Position numbers and translations under genes: made by a program. The notes below the pieces were generated by a model that ran no database searches, had not been told where the DNA came from, and saw only the letters and a program-made list of their open reading frames with translations. Below are positions 12,554-24,819 of a stretch of DNA of 64,000 nt, piece by piece. The stretch comes from Bisporella sp. PMI_857 (lineage: Eukaryota > Ascomycota > Leotiomycetes > Helotiales > Helotiaceae). The stretch covers positions 620,001 through 684,000 of the forward strand of contig JAJSPD010000023.1 of NCBI GenBank assembly GCA_021307315.1, given 5' to 3'. Within the stretch, counting starts at the first letter, position 1. Each line of letters begins with the position of its first letter.

Positions 12554-14464
12554 TTAGAAGAGCTTCCTCCGCGCCTCGAAGCCGTTTGTGTTTTCCATTT
12601 GCGAAAGTACTTGGTCTATTGCAGAGACATCTAGTAGCTCCCCGGAATTATTATTGCTCTTCTCTGATAGTATGATTCTTGTTGATGTTTGAAATTGTGA
12701 TACTGGCTTTCCAGCTGATAAGATTGTGAAGCGGTGCTCGCCTAAAATAATAATGTCGGCTGGCAACCCATTTGGCGCGGTTTTTGTCTTGGGAAGCTGA
12801 TCTATGCCTGAGCAGCGTTCTCCTTGTAGGTCAATGCTCTCAAGCTTGATGATCCGTCCGCCAGGAGTACCGTTAAATATGTTACCACCAGTCACAGATT
12901 TGCGCACGTTCGCAGTCCAGTATTTTGAGAGACTGGGAATGACTGCGAAAGATTCGCCGAGCCAGAAGACGATCGACTCATCAGATGAGGAGGTGAGTGA
13001 AGCAGATACGTCAACAACGGATAGTTGACCTCGCACCGGTGCGCTCGATGCGTTGCCACTGAAGAGATCTGCTGACTTCCTAGTGCTAGGAGTCATGGGT
13101 GCGAATTTTGACGCTGTGATTTGTAGTGGTGGTGCTGCAGCGCGAATCTTGGTTGCTCCCTCGATAAACCCCGTCAAGCTGAATGATGATTGCGAGCCTC
13201 CTGTGATACTTTGCGCAGACAAGAGTCCTTGTGACGCCCCTGGTCCAGCACCTTCAATATCCCACACGCCCCATTCTCCATCGTTGAGTAAAACCAGAAT
13301 TGCTTTACCATTGGACACCCATTTCGCATCAAGAATAGCTTTTCGCCCCATACCGGCATGTACACCTCTATAATTTTCAGTCTTGCCTCTCTGAAATCCT
13401 GGGTATAGAGATAATAGCCAAGTTCCTTGCTCTGAGACATGACTGGTAGAGTCTTCGTCGTTGGCTGGGGCATTGACTAGACGCTTGTAGTCATATATTC
13501 GACACACGCCCGTAGAGTCCGCCACTAAGAGGTGAGTCGAGCGCACTTCCTTGGGGAGCGCAGGGTTGAAGGAAATGGCTCTTGCAGGCGAGGATAAAAG
13601 AATGGTTTGAAATGGCTCAACATGCGATGGCGGTGAGGATAATGATACTCGGTAGAGAAGTAGTCGACCTGTGACTTCTCGCGAATGTGAAGCTACAATA
13701 ATTTCAGCTGACTTGGCATTCTCAGATTTGTCCGTATATTCCACAGTCATTGACACGGCGTCCAATGGCTTCTGATGCCCGCTCAGTAGCACAATCGTCT
13801 CACCCCAGAAGCCATTCCCAACGTTTGCCTGCGTAAAATTATATCCTAAAGCTGGACGTGATTTGCTTGCTGGAGAGGGCGGCGTAAGTGGTAGAGCGAC
13901 CAGCCGAACAACATTGTCACCGCAGGCAGCGGTAAAAACGATGTTCTGCTTGATATGTTGTAGGCTAGACTTTGGCCCCTGATCTGCCTTCAATATTGAC
14001 GTTGAAAGAAGAGCAATACTTTGAACATCTGCCCCAAAATACAAGTCGAGAGTCTGAAGGATGTTTGGGTATGGCCTTGATGGATCATGCTCCTCTTCAT
14101 CCTCTTCAAACTCTGGTTTGTCAACGAAAGTCGCCGTCATCGGAGAGTCATCGTCGTCATCGAGAGATATTATATTAGTGTCGGCACCATTTGTCTTCTT
14201 CGCAGCCTCAGCATATGTCGCAGGCCTGAAGGACCTACCCCCACGCCAAACAATCCTCACTCCATTTTCATGCCCATAAAGGATAATAGAAGAGCCATTC
14301 GGTGACTGTAGAGGGTAGGCCTTTGCCGTGTAGATCCGGTTTGGCAGTTCATAACTTGCGAAGACGTCAGCAAAGATTATGGGTGCGCATCAAGCTTGTT
14401 CATACCTCAGCTGTGTGTTCTGTTGGTTCCTGGAAACCCGTGGTTCTGGTAGACCTCCAGCCAT
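12554..14464 (-). CDS. NUP37: Nucleoporin Nup37 (WD40/beta-propeller), 619 aa
   Basis: Nup37 is a beta-propeller subunit of the Nup107-120 (Y) complex of the nuclear pore scaffold; in fungi it binds Nup120. Exon 1 is 14464-14406 (MAGGLPEPRVSRNQQNTQL), the intron is 14405-14355 (GTATGA, branch CTGAC, AAG acceptor) and exon 2 is 14354-12554, joining to SYELPNRIYTAKAYPLQSP and ILYGHENGVRIVWRGGRSF. Propeller-like repeats follow (NIVFTAACGDNVVRLVALPL, AEIIVASHSREVTGRLLLY, AILVLLNDGEWGVWDIEG), with an acidic loop DDDDDSP early on. The length, longer than the metazoan protein, is as expected for filamentous ascomycetes. It is divergent from the MFS gene at 15751, with 1.3 kb between the starts. The family assignment rests on remembered features of fungal Nup37 and on the propeller pattern. 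Confidence 0.82.
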
Positions 14465-15750
14465 TTTGCCAACGGTCAAGATTGCCTTCAAGCTCCGAAG
14501 TCCCTGAGCGATTGATCTATGAGCGGCTCTCAATGACAAAATCAAGGCTATGAAAAGTCGACAAAAAAGTGGATCGCAAGCTGGATTGAAGTTGAGGCTG
14601 AACGGAAAGCCTGGTCATTCAGAAACGCGTAGTTCGTCGCGTGGAGCAAACCCCGGCTCGGGTGATGTCTCTAGGGAGGGATGGAACACGTCAATTGCCG
14701 GCACAGCTTTACCCGCCCCGGTGTCCTCGACATCGAAGGACTAATAAATCAATTGTTCCTCCCCTCTTCTCTAGCCCATTTGCTTGTCTCACTACCTTCA
14801 GCTATCTTTCTGAACGTCATCTCGGATCCACGTGTGCAGCAGGCTACTAGCTGGCACTCTCGTTAGGTTAGGTACTCGCGGCTCTTGTGCAGCGGATGAG
14901 CGGCATTGACTATCAAGATCACTGACACAGAGAAATATAGAACTGCACTTCTTCGAGATCAAATTGTCCGCTATGAGCCATAAGCATTATGGTGAGATGA
15001 GTATCCATGCTGGGGTACCCTTCACTACAATGCTTCTTGTGCCATCCTCTGTTGGCTTCGGCGCTATATCCTATCTGGGCTGGCCGGCTTCGTCCTTCGA
15101 CCTCGAAAAGGCGGCCTGAGAAGGCATCTCCAGCATTTATTCAAGCCTGAGAAAGGATCTACGAAAAGCTCATAGGACCAGACGGAACGGATGGCAAGAG
15201 TATGCAGCATCTTTACTTACAGGCCGAAGCTACCCACAGGATGGTATGGTCCTAGTATGGTACTTGTCCAAGTAACTATGGGTCGAATCAAAGACGACCT
15301 CCTCGGCTTGCCATTCCAATCATATTGCTAGACGTGCAGCCCATTCACCTAGAGCCGCTAAATCGCGGAAAAAACACCCCGTCTGTGGATTTCATCATTC
15401 GATTAAAACCCGGCCTTAATTCCACTATCCCCACTTTTGAGCTAAGTTACATCTTTACTTGTCCCAACATGCAGTCTACTCTATTCTGCATCCTCTGCTT
15501 ATGAATATTCTCCCTTTGGGTCTTTCTTATGATACCATGAGAATAGCTTTCTTTGGCTTCTTTCCTAGTTTTTACAGCGCTGGCATTCTCCTCAACTTTT
15601 GTATTGCCGAGGAGGAAGTTTGAGCAATATTTCAAACTGACAAGACTTTGGTGAGCCTCGGCGTAGGAAAGTTTGGGAGGGGAACCCTTTCGTTGCCAAT
15701 TGCTATCTGATTCCACATTCAACACGCGAGACCGCACGTGTATACTCTAG
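14465..15750. other. Divergent intergenic region, NUP37 / MFS transporter
   Basis: About 1.29 kb between two divergent start codons must contain both promoters. No gene, RNA or repeat is supported. Confidence 0.5.
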
Positions 15751-17829
15751 ATGGCGGAGTCCAGCGGTTCTGACAAGGAGGGTTTCCTTGAAATCAACAC
15801 AGTGCCAATGCACCCCAATACAGACTCATCTGTGAAGGAGCTAGAAAACGAAATGAATAGGCGGTCCTCGGTAGCGCACTCATCACATTCAGATTCAACA
15901 ATTTCAACCTTCTCCCACCATTCGGATGCTCGATCACCTGTGGAGGATGCAGGCACCCTTAATGTAAATGGAGCAGATGAGCAACCAGCTTACCAGTCTA
16001 TCACGCGCACCAAGACCAGTACCTCCGGAGGGACAACTGGTTCTAGGATACCATCTTTTGAAGTGGATTTCACAGAGAATGACCCCGAAGATCCTCGAGG
16101 TTGGCCTATGTGGTATCGTTACGGGATTCTTGGAATTGTGAGTTATGCAACGTGGACTGTTGTTCTCTATAGCACAAGCTACACAAGTTCTATACCGGGA
16201 ATGAGCAAGGAGTTCGGCATTTCCAGCCAGCCTGTCTTAACATTGGGAATCACGACCTATCTCACTGGTTTGGCTGCCGGAAGCTTGATTTTAGCTCCTT
16301 TGAGTGAGATTTATGGAAGGAGACCTGTCTATGTAGTCTGCATGGGTATATATTGTCTTATGGTGTTACCATGTGCATTAGGCAAAGATCTGGCCACCAT
16401 TCTGGTAGTGCGATTTTTCGGGTACGTAGTCCATCCCTATGATTGTCCCATTGCTAATCCACCCTGAGTGCGTGTGCTGGTGCGTCTATGCTTTCAAATG
16501 CTCCTGGAACAGTTGGCGATGTTGTCACTGAGAACTATCGCGCTCTGGCCTTCAGCATTTGGTCTCTTGGCCCGATGAACGGACCAGTCACTGGCCCGTT
16601 GATTGGAGGCTTTACTGCTGAGTACTTGGGGTGGAGATGGACGAACTGGCTTGTAATGATATTAGCTGGTGTTGCTTGGCTTATGTGCGCGACTTTTAAG
16701 GAGACATATGCTCCCGTTATATTACGCAAAAGAGCAGAGAAAATGAGGAAAGAGACTGGTGATGATAGGTATTGGTCCCGCTACGATGAACGGATGGGAA
16801 GTATGTGCACTGGTCTTGCAAGACTTGTAATTTCAATTCTAACTCCGATCTTGATAGTTGTCCCCCTCCTTAAAATCAATCTCGCACGGCCAATAGTCCT
16901 AGCAGTGACAGAACCAATTCTCTGGTTTTGGAATCTTTACATTGGAGTAAGTTTGCATTCTTCTGCTTACAGTCACTCGTTCTTCTTAAGAAAGTCGATA
17001 AGACATACTTGCATTCAACTCAAAGTTCTTGAGGGGAAAAGCTAATTCATTACCGTAGATAATTTACGCTATTCTGTATCTTTGTTTCGTAGCATATCCT
17101 TTCATATTTGGAAGTCTTCGCGGTTGGTCACTTGGGATTACCGGTCTTGCCTTTGCTGGTATTGGTATAGGGACTACGCTCGCAATCGCTTTTGAACCAT
17201 TGGTTAGGAAGATGATCAATTCGCACAAGAAAGACCCTACAACAGGTCGCGTGGCTCCGGAAGCTTGTGTCAGTATTATCTGCATTGCATCTTTGTTGTC
17301 TCCCATTGGCCAACTGTGGTTCTCGTGGACATCAACACCAGCAACTATTCATTGGGTTTGGCCAATATTGGCTGGTATCCCTTTTGGTGCGGGTAACTGC
17401 CTGGTATTTGTCTACTCTGCGAGTTATATCGCGGGATGCTACGGTATTTATTCAGCATCAGCGCTTGCTGGAAATGCTGTGATCAGGTCCACGCTCGGTG
17501 GCACGTTGCCGCTTGCAGGAGCGCTAATGTATAAAGCAATGACCCCTCGATGGGCGGGGACTTTCCTTGGGCTTGTGCAAGTCATTCTGATTCCGATTCC
17601 TTGGGCATTCTACAAATATGGGGACAAGATTCGATCGAAGAGTCCGCTCATTCGTCAAATGAGAGAAGATCAAGAGAAGAGCGAGGCAAGAGCGGCCAGA
17701 GCGAAGAACCTTGCTGAGAGAAAACGAGCGCAAGATAATGGTGCGGCGAGAACAGTGGATGAAAAAGAGGTTGGTGGTGAATATGGGGAGAAGACAAGGC
17801 ATCCGTTAACACATACAATAACTAGCTAG
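15751..17829 (+). CDS. MFS transporter, DHA1 drug/polyamine type, 639 aa
   Basis: This is a 12-TM major facilitator antiporter of the DHA1 group (Flr1/Tpo1-like) that would export drugs or polyamines at the plasma membrane. It has three exons: 15751-16421, 16469-16946 and 17059-17829. Intron 1 (GTACGT, branch CTAAT, GAG) is phase 2 and restores FFGACAGASMLSN; intron 2 (GTAAGT, TAG) is phase 0 and restores NLYIG-IIYAILYLCF. A Ser-rich cytosolic N-terminus of about 125 residues precedes DPEDPRGWPMWYRYG, typical of the group. Motif A appears as SEIYGRRPVY (about residues 185-194), followed by FKETYAPVILRKRAEK after the sixth helix. The C-terminus is charged (REDQEKSEARAARAKN). No truncation or frameshift is seen. 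Substrate cannot be inferred. Confidence 0.9.
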
Positions 17830-18753
17830 CTAGCCTGAACAAGAATATGATGAAAACTTCAAGACTAACATACATTCTTGGCAGCAGCATCGTCTAGACC
17901 TAACTAGTAGCTAGGTATTGGTTTCCCACTTCAGAACTTACTAGCTTGCGAACATGAAATCTGACCTGAGGGGGCAAAGCTGGCTTACATATTCCTCCAA
18001 TCCTCCCGTAGCCTAAAATCGGAGCATCCTCATTTGTAGTTAGAAGCAACACTTGTTTACAATACAGCTGAACATTTGTAGGTTGGTGTTACTGGTATGC
18101 TAAGCCATTGCCGATGTTTCTATTGCTTTGCATGGCAATACAACTATACTGTACTGAACGAGTTCCTAGGCTGAAAAAGAACATAACTGCATATGAAAAT
18201 TCACATCATAACACACGTGACTACAGGTTTCTCGGCACTCAGATCCACTAGCGGCTGTAGCTACCGACTGATCGGCTGCCAGCCGTTTACATGTCCCCTT
18301 TTTCAGTTTAGCTTCGCTCAGCCACGAGTCAGCTTGTGACTGTGGCTAGACTGCGCTTATTCTTTTGTTATGTTATGGTGGGTGCGAAATCTGAAAATAA
18401 CTTCGTCCTTTTTTCCCACGCAATCCACGGTACTTGCCAATCTACCCTACCGGTGTCAGACCACCCTTAAAGCATTCTTCTTGTACCGTATCGTATCGCC
18501 ATCATTTTGCCAATCATACCAGGCAATTTGCAAACGATTCAGAGCACATTGTTGTGTGATTCACACCGCATTTCTTCATCAGTACACTAGCAGGGACCAA
18601 CAAGGCCCTGTCAACAGGCAAACCTGATCTCGACATCTGCCAGCACAGCACAACAAGAATCTCGATACTCAATTCATAAGGCGCCTCTGCTCGCGTCGAC
18701 AAGAAGTACAGCATTCAAACTCGCTCACTGAACATCTGTGGCTTTCAGTAGTC
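17830..18753. other. Intergenic, promoter of eIF2A
   Basis: No gene is supported. A short GCTAGCTAGCTAGC-like run follows the MFS stop. The distal part should carry the eIF2A promoter and leader. Confidence 0.45.
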
Positions 18754-20979
18754 ATGGCCGTTCCTACGCAGTTTGCATATAGAACACTGAAGGGAATCGG
18801 CATCGTGGATGCTGCGCCTGTCTACCAGCCTTTGCCTGGGTTTCAGAAACCGGAAGGCAACTCCCGCTGCTGCACCTATTCACCTTGTGGCCGCTATTTT
18901 GCATGGGCTACTAACGTGGCCGTCACCGTCGTTGACACGTCGGCCGGACACGTCATCACGAGCCTCGCAATTCCTAACGTGTATGAAATCGGTTTCTCGC
19001 CTAAGGGTTCATATATCAGTACATGGGAGCGATATTCCAAGGACGAGAATGGGGATGCAGTGAAGAATCTGAAAGTCTGGCGCACTGTCGAAGATATTCA
19101 TCCCGAAGAAAAACAGGTGGTGGGAAAATTTGTGCAGAAATCTCAGAGTGGTTGGAACCTGCAGTATACTTTCGACGAGAAATACTGCGCTCGCACGGTT
19201 ACCAATGAGGTCCAATTCTACGAGAGTGGTAACTTGGGCATAGTCTGGAATAAACTACGGCTTGAGGGTATCGCCGATTTTGCAATTTCTCCCGGAAACA
19301 ACCATTCCGTCGCAGCATTTTGCCCTGAGCGAAAGGTAAGCTTCATGCCTCATATTGCGCATAACTTGACTAACGATTTATAGGGTCAACCAGCGTCTGT
19401 CAAGATTTTTAATGTACCCAATTTCAATGCTCCAGTTTCTCAAAAGACTTTCTTCAAGGGAGATAAAGTTCAATTGAAGTGGAATCGACTGGGCACAACC
19501 TTGATCGTTCTTGCACAAACAGAAGTTGATAAGTCAGGCAAGAGTTACTATGGAGAGACCACACTATACGTCTTGAGCGCAAATGGAGGATTCGATTCAA
19601 GAATCACTCTGGATAAAGAAGGGCCTATTCACGATGTATCTTGGTCGCCAAATTCGAAAGAATTTGGTGTAGTCTATGGTTATATGCCTGCTAAAACAAC
19701 TATTTTCAACCAGAGAGCAGTAGCCACATACAACTTTCCATTAGGTCCTCGAAACACAATCATCTTTTCTCCCAATGGCCGGTTTGTCTTGATAGCTGGA
19801 TTTGGGAATTTGGCGGGCCAAATGGACATTTATGATTTGGAAAAGGACTACAAAAAGATTTGCACCATTGAAGGTGGAAATCCTAGTGTTTGTGAATGGA
19901 GTCCTGATAGTAAGTTCATCTTGACTGCCACAACCAGCCCGAGATTGCGTGTGGATAATGGTGTACGTGTGTGGCATGTCGCAGGTGGCATTGTATACAA
20001 TGAAGATATGGTAGAGCTGTATCATGTCACATGGAGACCTCAATCAATTGATAGTTCTGCGCAAGGGGATCCACTTAAGCCTATTCCAACACCGCATGCC
20101 TCTGCTTTGGCGTACTTGGGCACGGTGAAGACACCTTCCAAGCCCGCTGGTGCATATCGACCTCCAGGCGCTCGTGGTACTTCAACCCCTTTGCACTTCA
20201 AAAGAGAGGACGAGGGTGGCGCGGCGCATTTTGTCAGCAATGGCACTTCCTTGGTAGGCGCAGGCTTTGGTAGAGCTCGAAGACAAGTCCCTGGAGCAGA
20301 GACTGTTGAGAATACCGTACCCGGAGCAACACTAGCCGCCGGACCTTCTGTTGGAACTAACGACGGAGACGAAAATCTGTCTAAGGCGGCCTTAAAAAAT
20401 AAAAAGAAACGTGAAGCCAAGAAATTGAAAGACGCCGAAGCCAAAGCTGCTGGTCTGAGTGCCACACCTGATGGATCTGGCTTGGGAGCAGATAATCAGA
20501 ATCGTAGCCCGGACCGTCGAGATCGACGAGAGCACCAGCGCAGCCGCTCCAAAGGTCAGCAAGATATCCGCACCCCGTCTCAGCAACGCGAACGCCGAAA
20601 CACCAATCGTGATCGAAATGGTCCTAATAATGGATATCAAGGCAACAATTACAACGGCCCTCCTGGTTTTACTGGCCCACCAGGTTTCAATGGAATCGTG
20701 GGAAATAACCTCCGAATCGATTCACGTCAAGCTGCTCCTCAACCTCGAGCCCAAGCTTCGGTTCCAGCTCAAGAAACCCCTGAGATGACAGTCACGTCGC
20801 CAATGGGGGGGAGCCCAGGTGCGAAGAAGTTGCGTGGCCTGCAAAAGAAGATTCGTGCAATTGAGGACCTTGAGATGAGACTTGCTGGAGGAGAAAAGTT
20901 GGAAGACACGCAGATGAAAAAGATTGGAACGAAGGCTACTGTGCTGGCAGAATTGAATGCGCTGGAGCGCGAGGGCTGA
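18754..20979 (+). CDS. Eukaryotic translation initiation factor 2A, 725 aa
   Basis: eIF2A is a cytosolic initiation factor that can deliver initiator tRNA to the 40S subunit in a GTP-independent way. Exon 1 is 18754-19335, the intron 19336-19383 (GTAAGC...TAG, phase 0) and exon 2 19384-20979. The N-terminal two thirds is a WD-type beta-propeller: CCTYSPCGRYFAWATNVAV, IGFSPKGSYISTWERY, DVSWSPNSKEFGVVYGYMP, IIFSPNGRFVLIAGFGNLAG, CEWSPDSKFILTATTSPRLR. The GFGNLAGQMDIYDLE and TSPRLRVDNGVRVW segments are characteristic of eIF2A. The C-terminal third has a Lys-rich stretch, an Asn/Gly/Pro region (NNYNGPPGFTGPPGF) and a final helical segment LRGLQKKIRAIEDLEMRLA, the usual eIF2A tail. It appears intact. 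Confidence 0.93.
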
Positions 20980-21297
20980 TTCTTTATGAATTGAAAGGAA
21001 AATGCATTGGACAGCGTTTTGCGTGTCCGAAAGGGCATTATCATGATAAGCCCCTGAATGGACAGGACTATAATGATCATCCTGTAGAAGATTATTATAC
21101 ACTCCTAGTCTTGAGCCGAGGAGGATGAACTTGAGCGATTAAGCTTAAATCTCTCCTCGATAACGAACCATAGAATTCATTTTAAAGCTGTAAAAAATTG
21201 CTGTGCTCAAGTTAGATCATGTGAGATCGATTCTGTTATGTTCTGACAGAAATGTTGCCCGTCATATTCATACTTTGCATCAAGTAAGCATTCATTA
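20980..21297. other. Short tail-to-tail spacer
   Basis: AT-rich 3' flanking DNA between eIF2A (+) and the BTB gene (-). Nothing else is seen. Confidence 0.5.
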
Positions 21298-22143
21298 TCA
21301 AAATCTCTGAACTACAAAATCAAAGAAATCCTTCACACCTTCCATTAAGAACTCCTTAAACCCTTTACCAGCCACAGCATTTTTGGCCATATACCGACAA
21401 ATCAAGCCTCCCAAGTCCCCAATCCTCCTTCCTTCGCCACCTGCTCCTGTGTATGCGTATCATGCGAGACCGAACAGGTCAGGAGTGTTGGAGGACGTGA
21501 GCTGGAAAGAGTCGAGAGTCATTTGGAGGTTGCGCTGGGAGAGAGATATAAGGGGGGTAATGAGGCGGTAGGGCGGAAGAATATAGAGGGATGCGTGGGC
21601 ATGGAAGGTGGTTGAGTAGGTGAGAATGTTGGATTGCTCGTTCTCAAGAACGGTCTCTAGAGGAGGTTGTACCCTCGGACGCTCAATGAGGGGCTGATGG
21701 TTCTTCTTGGATTTGCCCTTCCTCCCTTTTGGTGCCTTCCAATTGTCCTCCCAGTTATACTCTACAGGCTCAGACTCCGATTCGTGGACAAACTCGGTGA
21801 CAGTTTCGGAATCCTCAGGTGGAAATATGTCCTCAGCTTGCCACCAAAAGATACCTAAAGCATCGTTTTTGGATATCTTATCCTTCTTTACCTCCTTTTC
21901 CAAGCTCTCTACTCCAGGCACTGAATAGCTGCCGGTATATGCAAACTCCGCCAACCGCTCAGATGTTTCCTTGCCGACATCGTCCCATTTAGTGCATCCA
22001 GCTTGTGCTTTAAGCATCTCTCTCTTCAATAGGCTATTGAGCGGCCCAGATAGCCGGGCCACCGCCGCCTCATGGACTTGAAACTCAGTTGACGTTCCAT
22101 CGACTTCTTTTCCTACAATGAATTTAAAGAGTCGAGAGTTCAT
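21298..22143 (-). CDS. BTB/POZ domain protein interrupted by an in-frame TGA
   Basis: This belongs to the large fungal BTB/POZ family. The start chosen is the ATG at 22143 (MNSRLFKFIVGKEVDG). The BTB core follows (EFQVHEAAVARLSGPLNSLL, RLAEFAYTGSYSV), then an acidic/Lys-rich linker, then a C-terminal block HASLYILPPYRLITPLISLS. The frame reaches TGA at 21462-21460 after 227 residues (PDLFGLA-stop). The same frame then stays open for 53 more codons to a second TGA at 21300-21298. Those codons read YAYTGAGGEGRRIGDLGGL and ICRYMAKNAVAGKGFKEFLM, exactly what the family's C-terminus looks like. Thus the first TGA replaces an expected residue, most simply an Arg codon (CGA to TGA). It may be a nonsense mutation, readthrough, or a sequencing error; the short form ends at 21460. 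Confidence 0.75.
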
Positions 22144-22947
22144 AATCCTACAGATAGTGGCAATATCAGTAGTTGCTTCGTTGCTACTATGATGGATATT
22201 GGCATCCAAGAGGATAGTATTTCTTTATCTCAACTTTACACTTATGCTTGAAATGACGCTGGCATCTTCGATGTTGGTGTTGAACAACAGGATTGAGCTT
22301 GTTCGATGTCTCAAAAATGTATAGTACCACTATTTCTTTTCGTTGAGGTCTCTGCTAATAAGGACAAAAACTCTTGTCCCAAGAAGGAGACAAGTAATCA
22401 CAGAGTAATAGCAAACCGTGCTCTTCAATTTATATGCGGAGGCTAACAAATGAAGACATACAGCGTGCGGACCTCGCCGAGGTTCCTGTTTACTCGTTGG
22501 GCTTCATAATGCTGTTGATGAGATATCACATTGAAGCGCACAATAGTACACAGTAAAAATTTGATACCCCAATGAGCCGTAAAGGCTGCTGATGCATGTG
22601 GCTCCTTTGGGGAGCCTAGTCATGTGTTTGCGCTGCAGCTTCAGGATGGCATATTTGATTTGGCGGAGAGCTGCAGGAATCCTGCTCTACTCTGCTTGCC
22701 GAGGACGGATCTTTTGTAGCAGCTGTCACAAATTTAATGACATTGCTAGAAACTCGAGTTTTCACATGATATTGCCATGTTATGTCTAGCCCACAACTGA
22801 CTTCTCTCATCGTCAATCACTGAGTGTAATTGCCTGCGAGTTCGGAGACTTTTCGCCTAGACAATAAAACTAAGCTAGATACTATTCAGAACACAAACAT
22901 GGCCGCTTGACGTATTTTGCAAGCACGGAATGCCTTCCTATGGCTTC
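22144..22947. other. Intergenic between two leftward genes
   Basis: This is the 5' side of the BTB gene and the 3' side of the sugar transporter. A TTG-initiated extension of the BTB frame to 22209 is possible but not favoured. No other gene is supported. Confidence 0.45.
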
Positions 22948-24819
22948 CTAAACCTTTGTTTCCGCATTCCTTGCTTCGATATGTGTCACCTGATCCTCCG
23001 TTGTCTGATGCTTTAGATCAATTGGATCAGCATGAATTTGTTTCTCTACAGCAATAACCTGCTGATCAACCAATTCCTGGCCCTCAAACACTGCGTTTTG
23101 TTAGTTTTCGTCGACAGGATCAATAATAGAACCGAAGCTTACAGAAAGTTAGTTCCTCTAGAGTGCGATTGTAGGTCTCTGGGAAGAAGAAATACACAAC
23201 GACAATTTCGAAAAGAACCCAAGAGCAGTAGACAATCAGCCATCTCCAGCTGATGTTGGCCAGTCCAATTGGGTTCACAAAAGTAGCAAAGAAGTTGGAT
23301 CCTCGACCGAAAAATTGAAAGAAAGCAAGGCCACGCGTGCGCTCCGCGTATGGGAATAATTCAACAAGATAGGTGTACGTCAATGAATTGAACCCGATAT
23401 TGTAAGCAGGTGAATACAAGAAGATGAAGAAGATGACCATCTTTCCAGCAGTCATGTTGAGTGGGTACGAAGGATCGACCTTGTGTTTCTTTTCGGCTTC
23501 CATATAGACGCCCATGCATATTGTCCAACACACGTAGACGGTTAACATGCACGAAGTACATAGCAGATACATCTTTCGGCGTTTGAACCTGGTTATGACA
23601 AGGGCGATGGCAAAAGCATTGATGAGGGACCAGCCTTCTTTGCCTAGGTTGACGGCCTGCTGGATCTTGGGAGTTTTGACGCCCACGAGACCAAGGATGG
23701 TGAAAAAGTAGTATGAGATCAAAGTGTTTCCGCTCCATTGAGTGAACAGCCCGATCATCATGCTAATGAATGCTCTCTTGCGCATGCCGGCTGTCTTGAA
23801 CAGGTCAGACCACGTTAGCTTTGCAGCATTCAATTCCAATTTAATGGTAGTTTCTATTTGAATCATCTCCGCGTTGACGATGAGATTGTTTCGATCTCCC
23901 TCGGCATGATATTTGCATAAGATATCGAATGCTTCTTCACGGCGGTCCTTGCTGATGAGGTAGCGTGGACTCTCTGGTAGGAGGCTAAATCAATCAATGT
24001 TTGAGTCTTAAGAGTATTAAATAGACTCACAAAATCAGAAGAAGTTGTACTAGAGACGGGACCAACTGAAGATAGGAAGGGACACGCCACGCCCAGTCCG
24101 AAGGGATGAAGTTAGTGCCCATAGTGATGCCAGCTGCGGTGATGGAGCCGATGAAGTACGATGCGTTGAACAGAGAGGTCAAAATTGCTCGCTCCTTAGG
24201 ATATCCCAACTCTCCGAGCATAGCAGAACCTGAAATGATGCAGAAAGGAATCCCAAAGCCAAGGAGCATCCGAGCTATGATATACATCGCAACTAACACG
24301 TGTAAGTAGTAATTGAAGCAAGGTATCGGAATACGTACCATGTCTGGCACTTCCTTGAATTATTGCTCCCAGAATTGACACCGCAGAGCCAAAGAAAATA
24401 GACCAACGTCGACCAAATCTATCATTGAAAGCTGGGATGAATGGAAGAGAACAGATAGCTCCCAGTGAGTAAGATGCAGCGACAATGCCTGACAGTGAAG
24501 GTCGAAGCCCACAAGTCTCTACCATCTTTCCAGCCTTGAGAGCAGATGAACATGTTCCAAAGTCTTATTGGAGTTAGCCTTTATTCGCCTTCTTTGGAGG
24601 ACGAGTAGACCTACATTTCTTCCATGGCGCGACGCCTTGCAAGCTGTTTATGAGCTGCGAATCAAAGCCAGAGGTAACTTCAATACCCATGCATGTTGGA
24701 AATAGTAAGAAGTAGAGGTATCGTAGATTCTTCTTCTTCCACCAACTTACAGTATCGGCTTTGACTAGTTGTGTGACTTGATCTCCACCATCGACGTGAG
24801 CTGCACCTGAAAGCACCAT
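22948..24819 (-). CDS. MFS sugar transporter (hexose/lactose-permease-like), 558 aa
   Basis: This is a 12-TM sugar:proton symporter of the fungal hexose/lactose-permease group. Five exons join in phase: 24819-24615, 24563-24339, 24292-24031, 23984-23143 and 23090-22948, with introns of 46-52 nt and GTAGGT, GTACGT, GTGAGT and GTAAGC donors. Diagnostic motifs are present: NDRFGRRWSIFFGS after TM2-3, FLLPESPRYLISKDRREEA at the central loop (about residues 231-249), and PETYNRTLEELTFLFEG after TM12. The N-terminus reads QLVKADTVSWWKKKNLRYLY followed by a first helix ending GFDSQLINSLQG, usual for this group. The C-terminal tail of about 45 residues is hydrophilic. All motifs needed for a working transporter are intact. 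Which sugar it carries cannot be told. Confidence 0.92.

Noticed and set aside
12130..12675. Plus-strand open frame of 181 codons overlapping the 3' end of NUP37
   Set aside because: No family features, no splice-consistent extension, and it overlaps a well-supported gene on the other strand.
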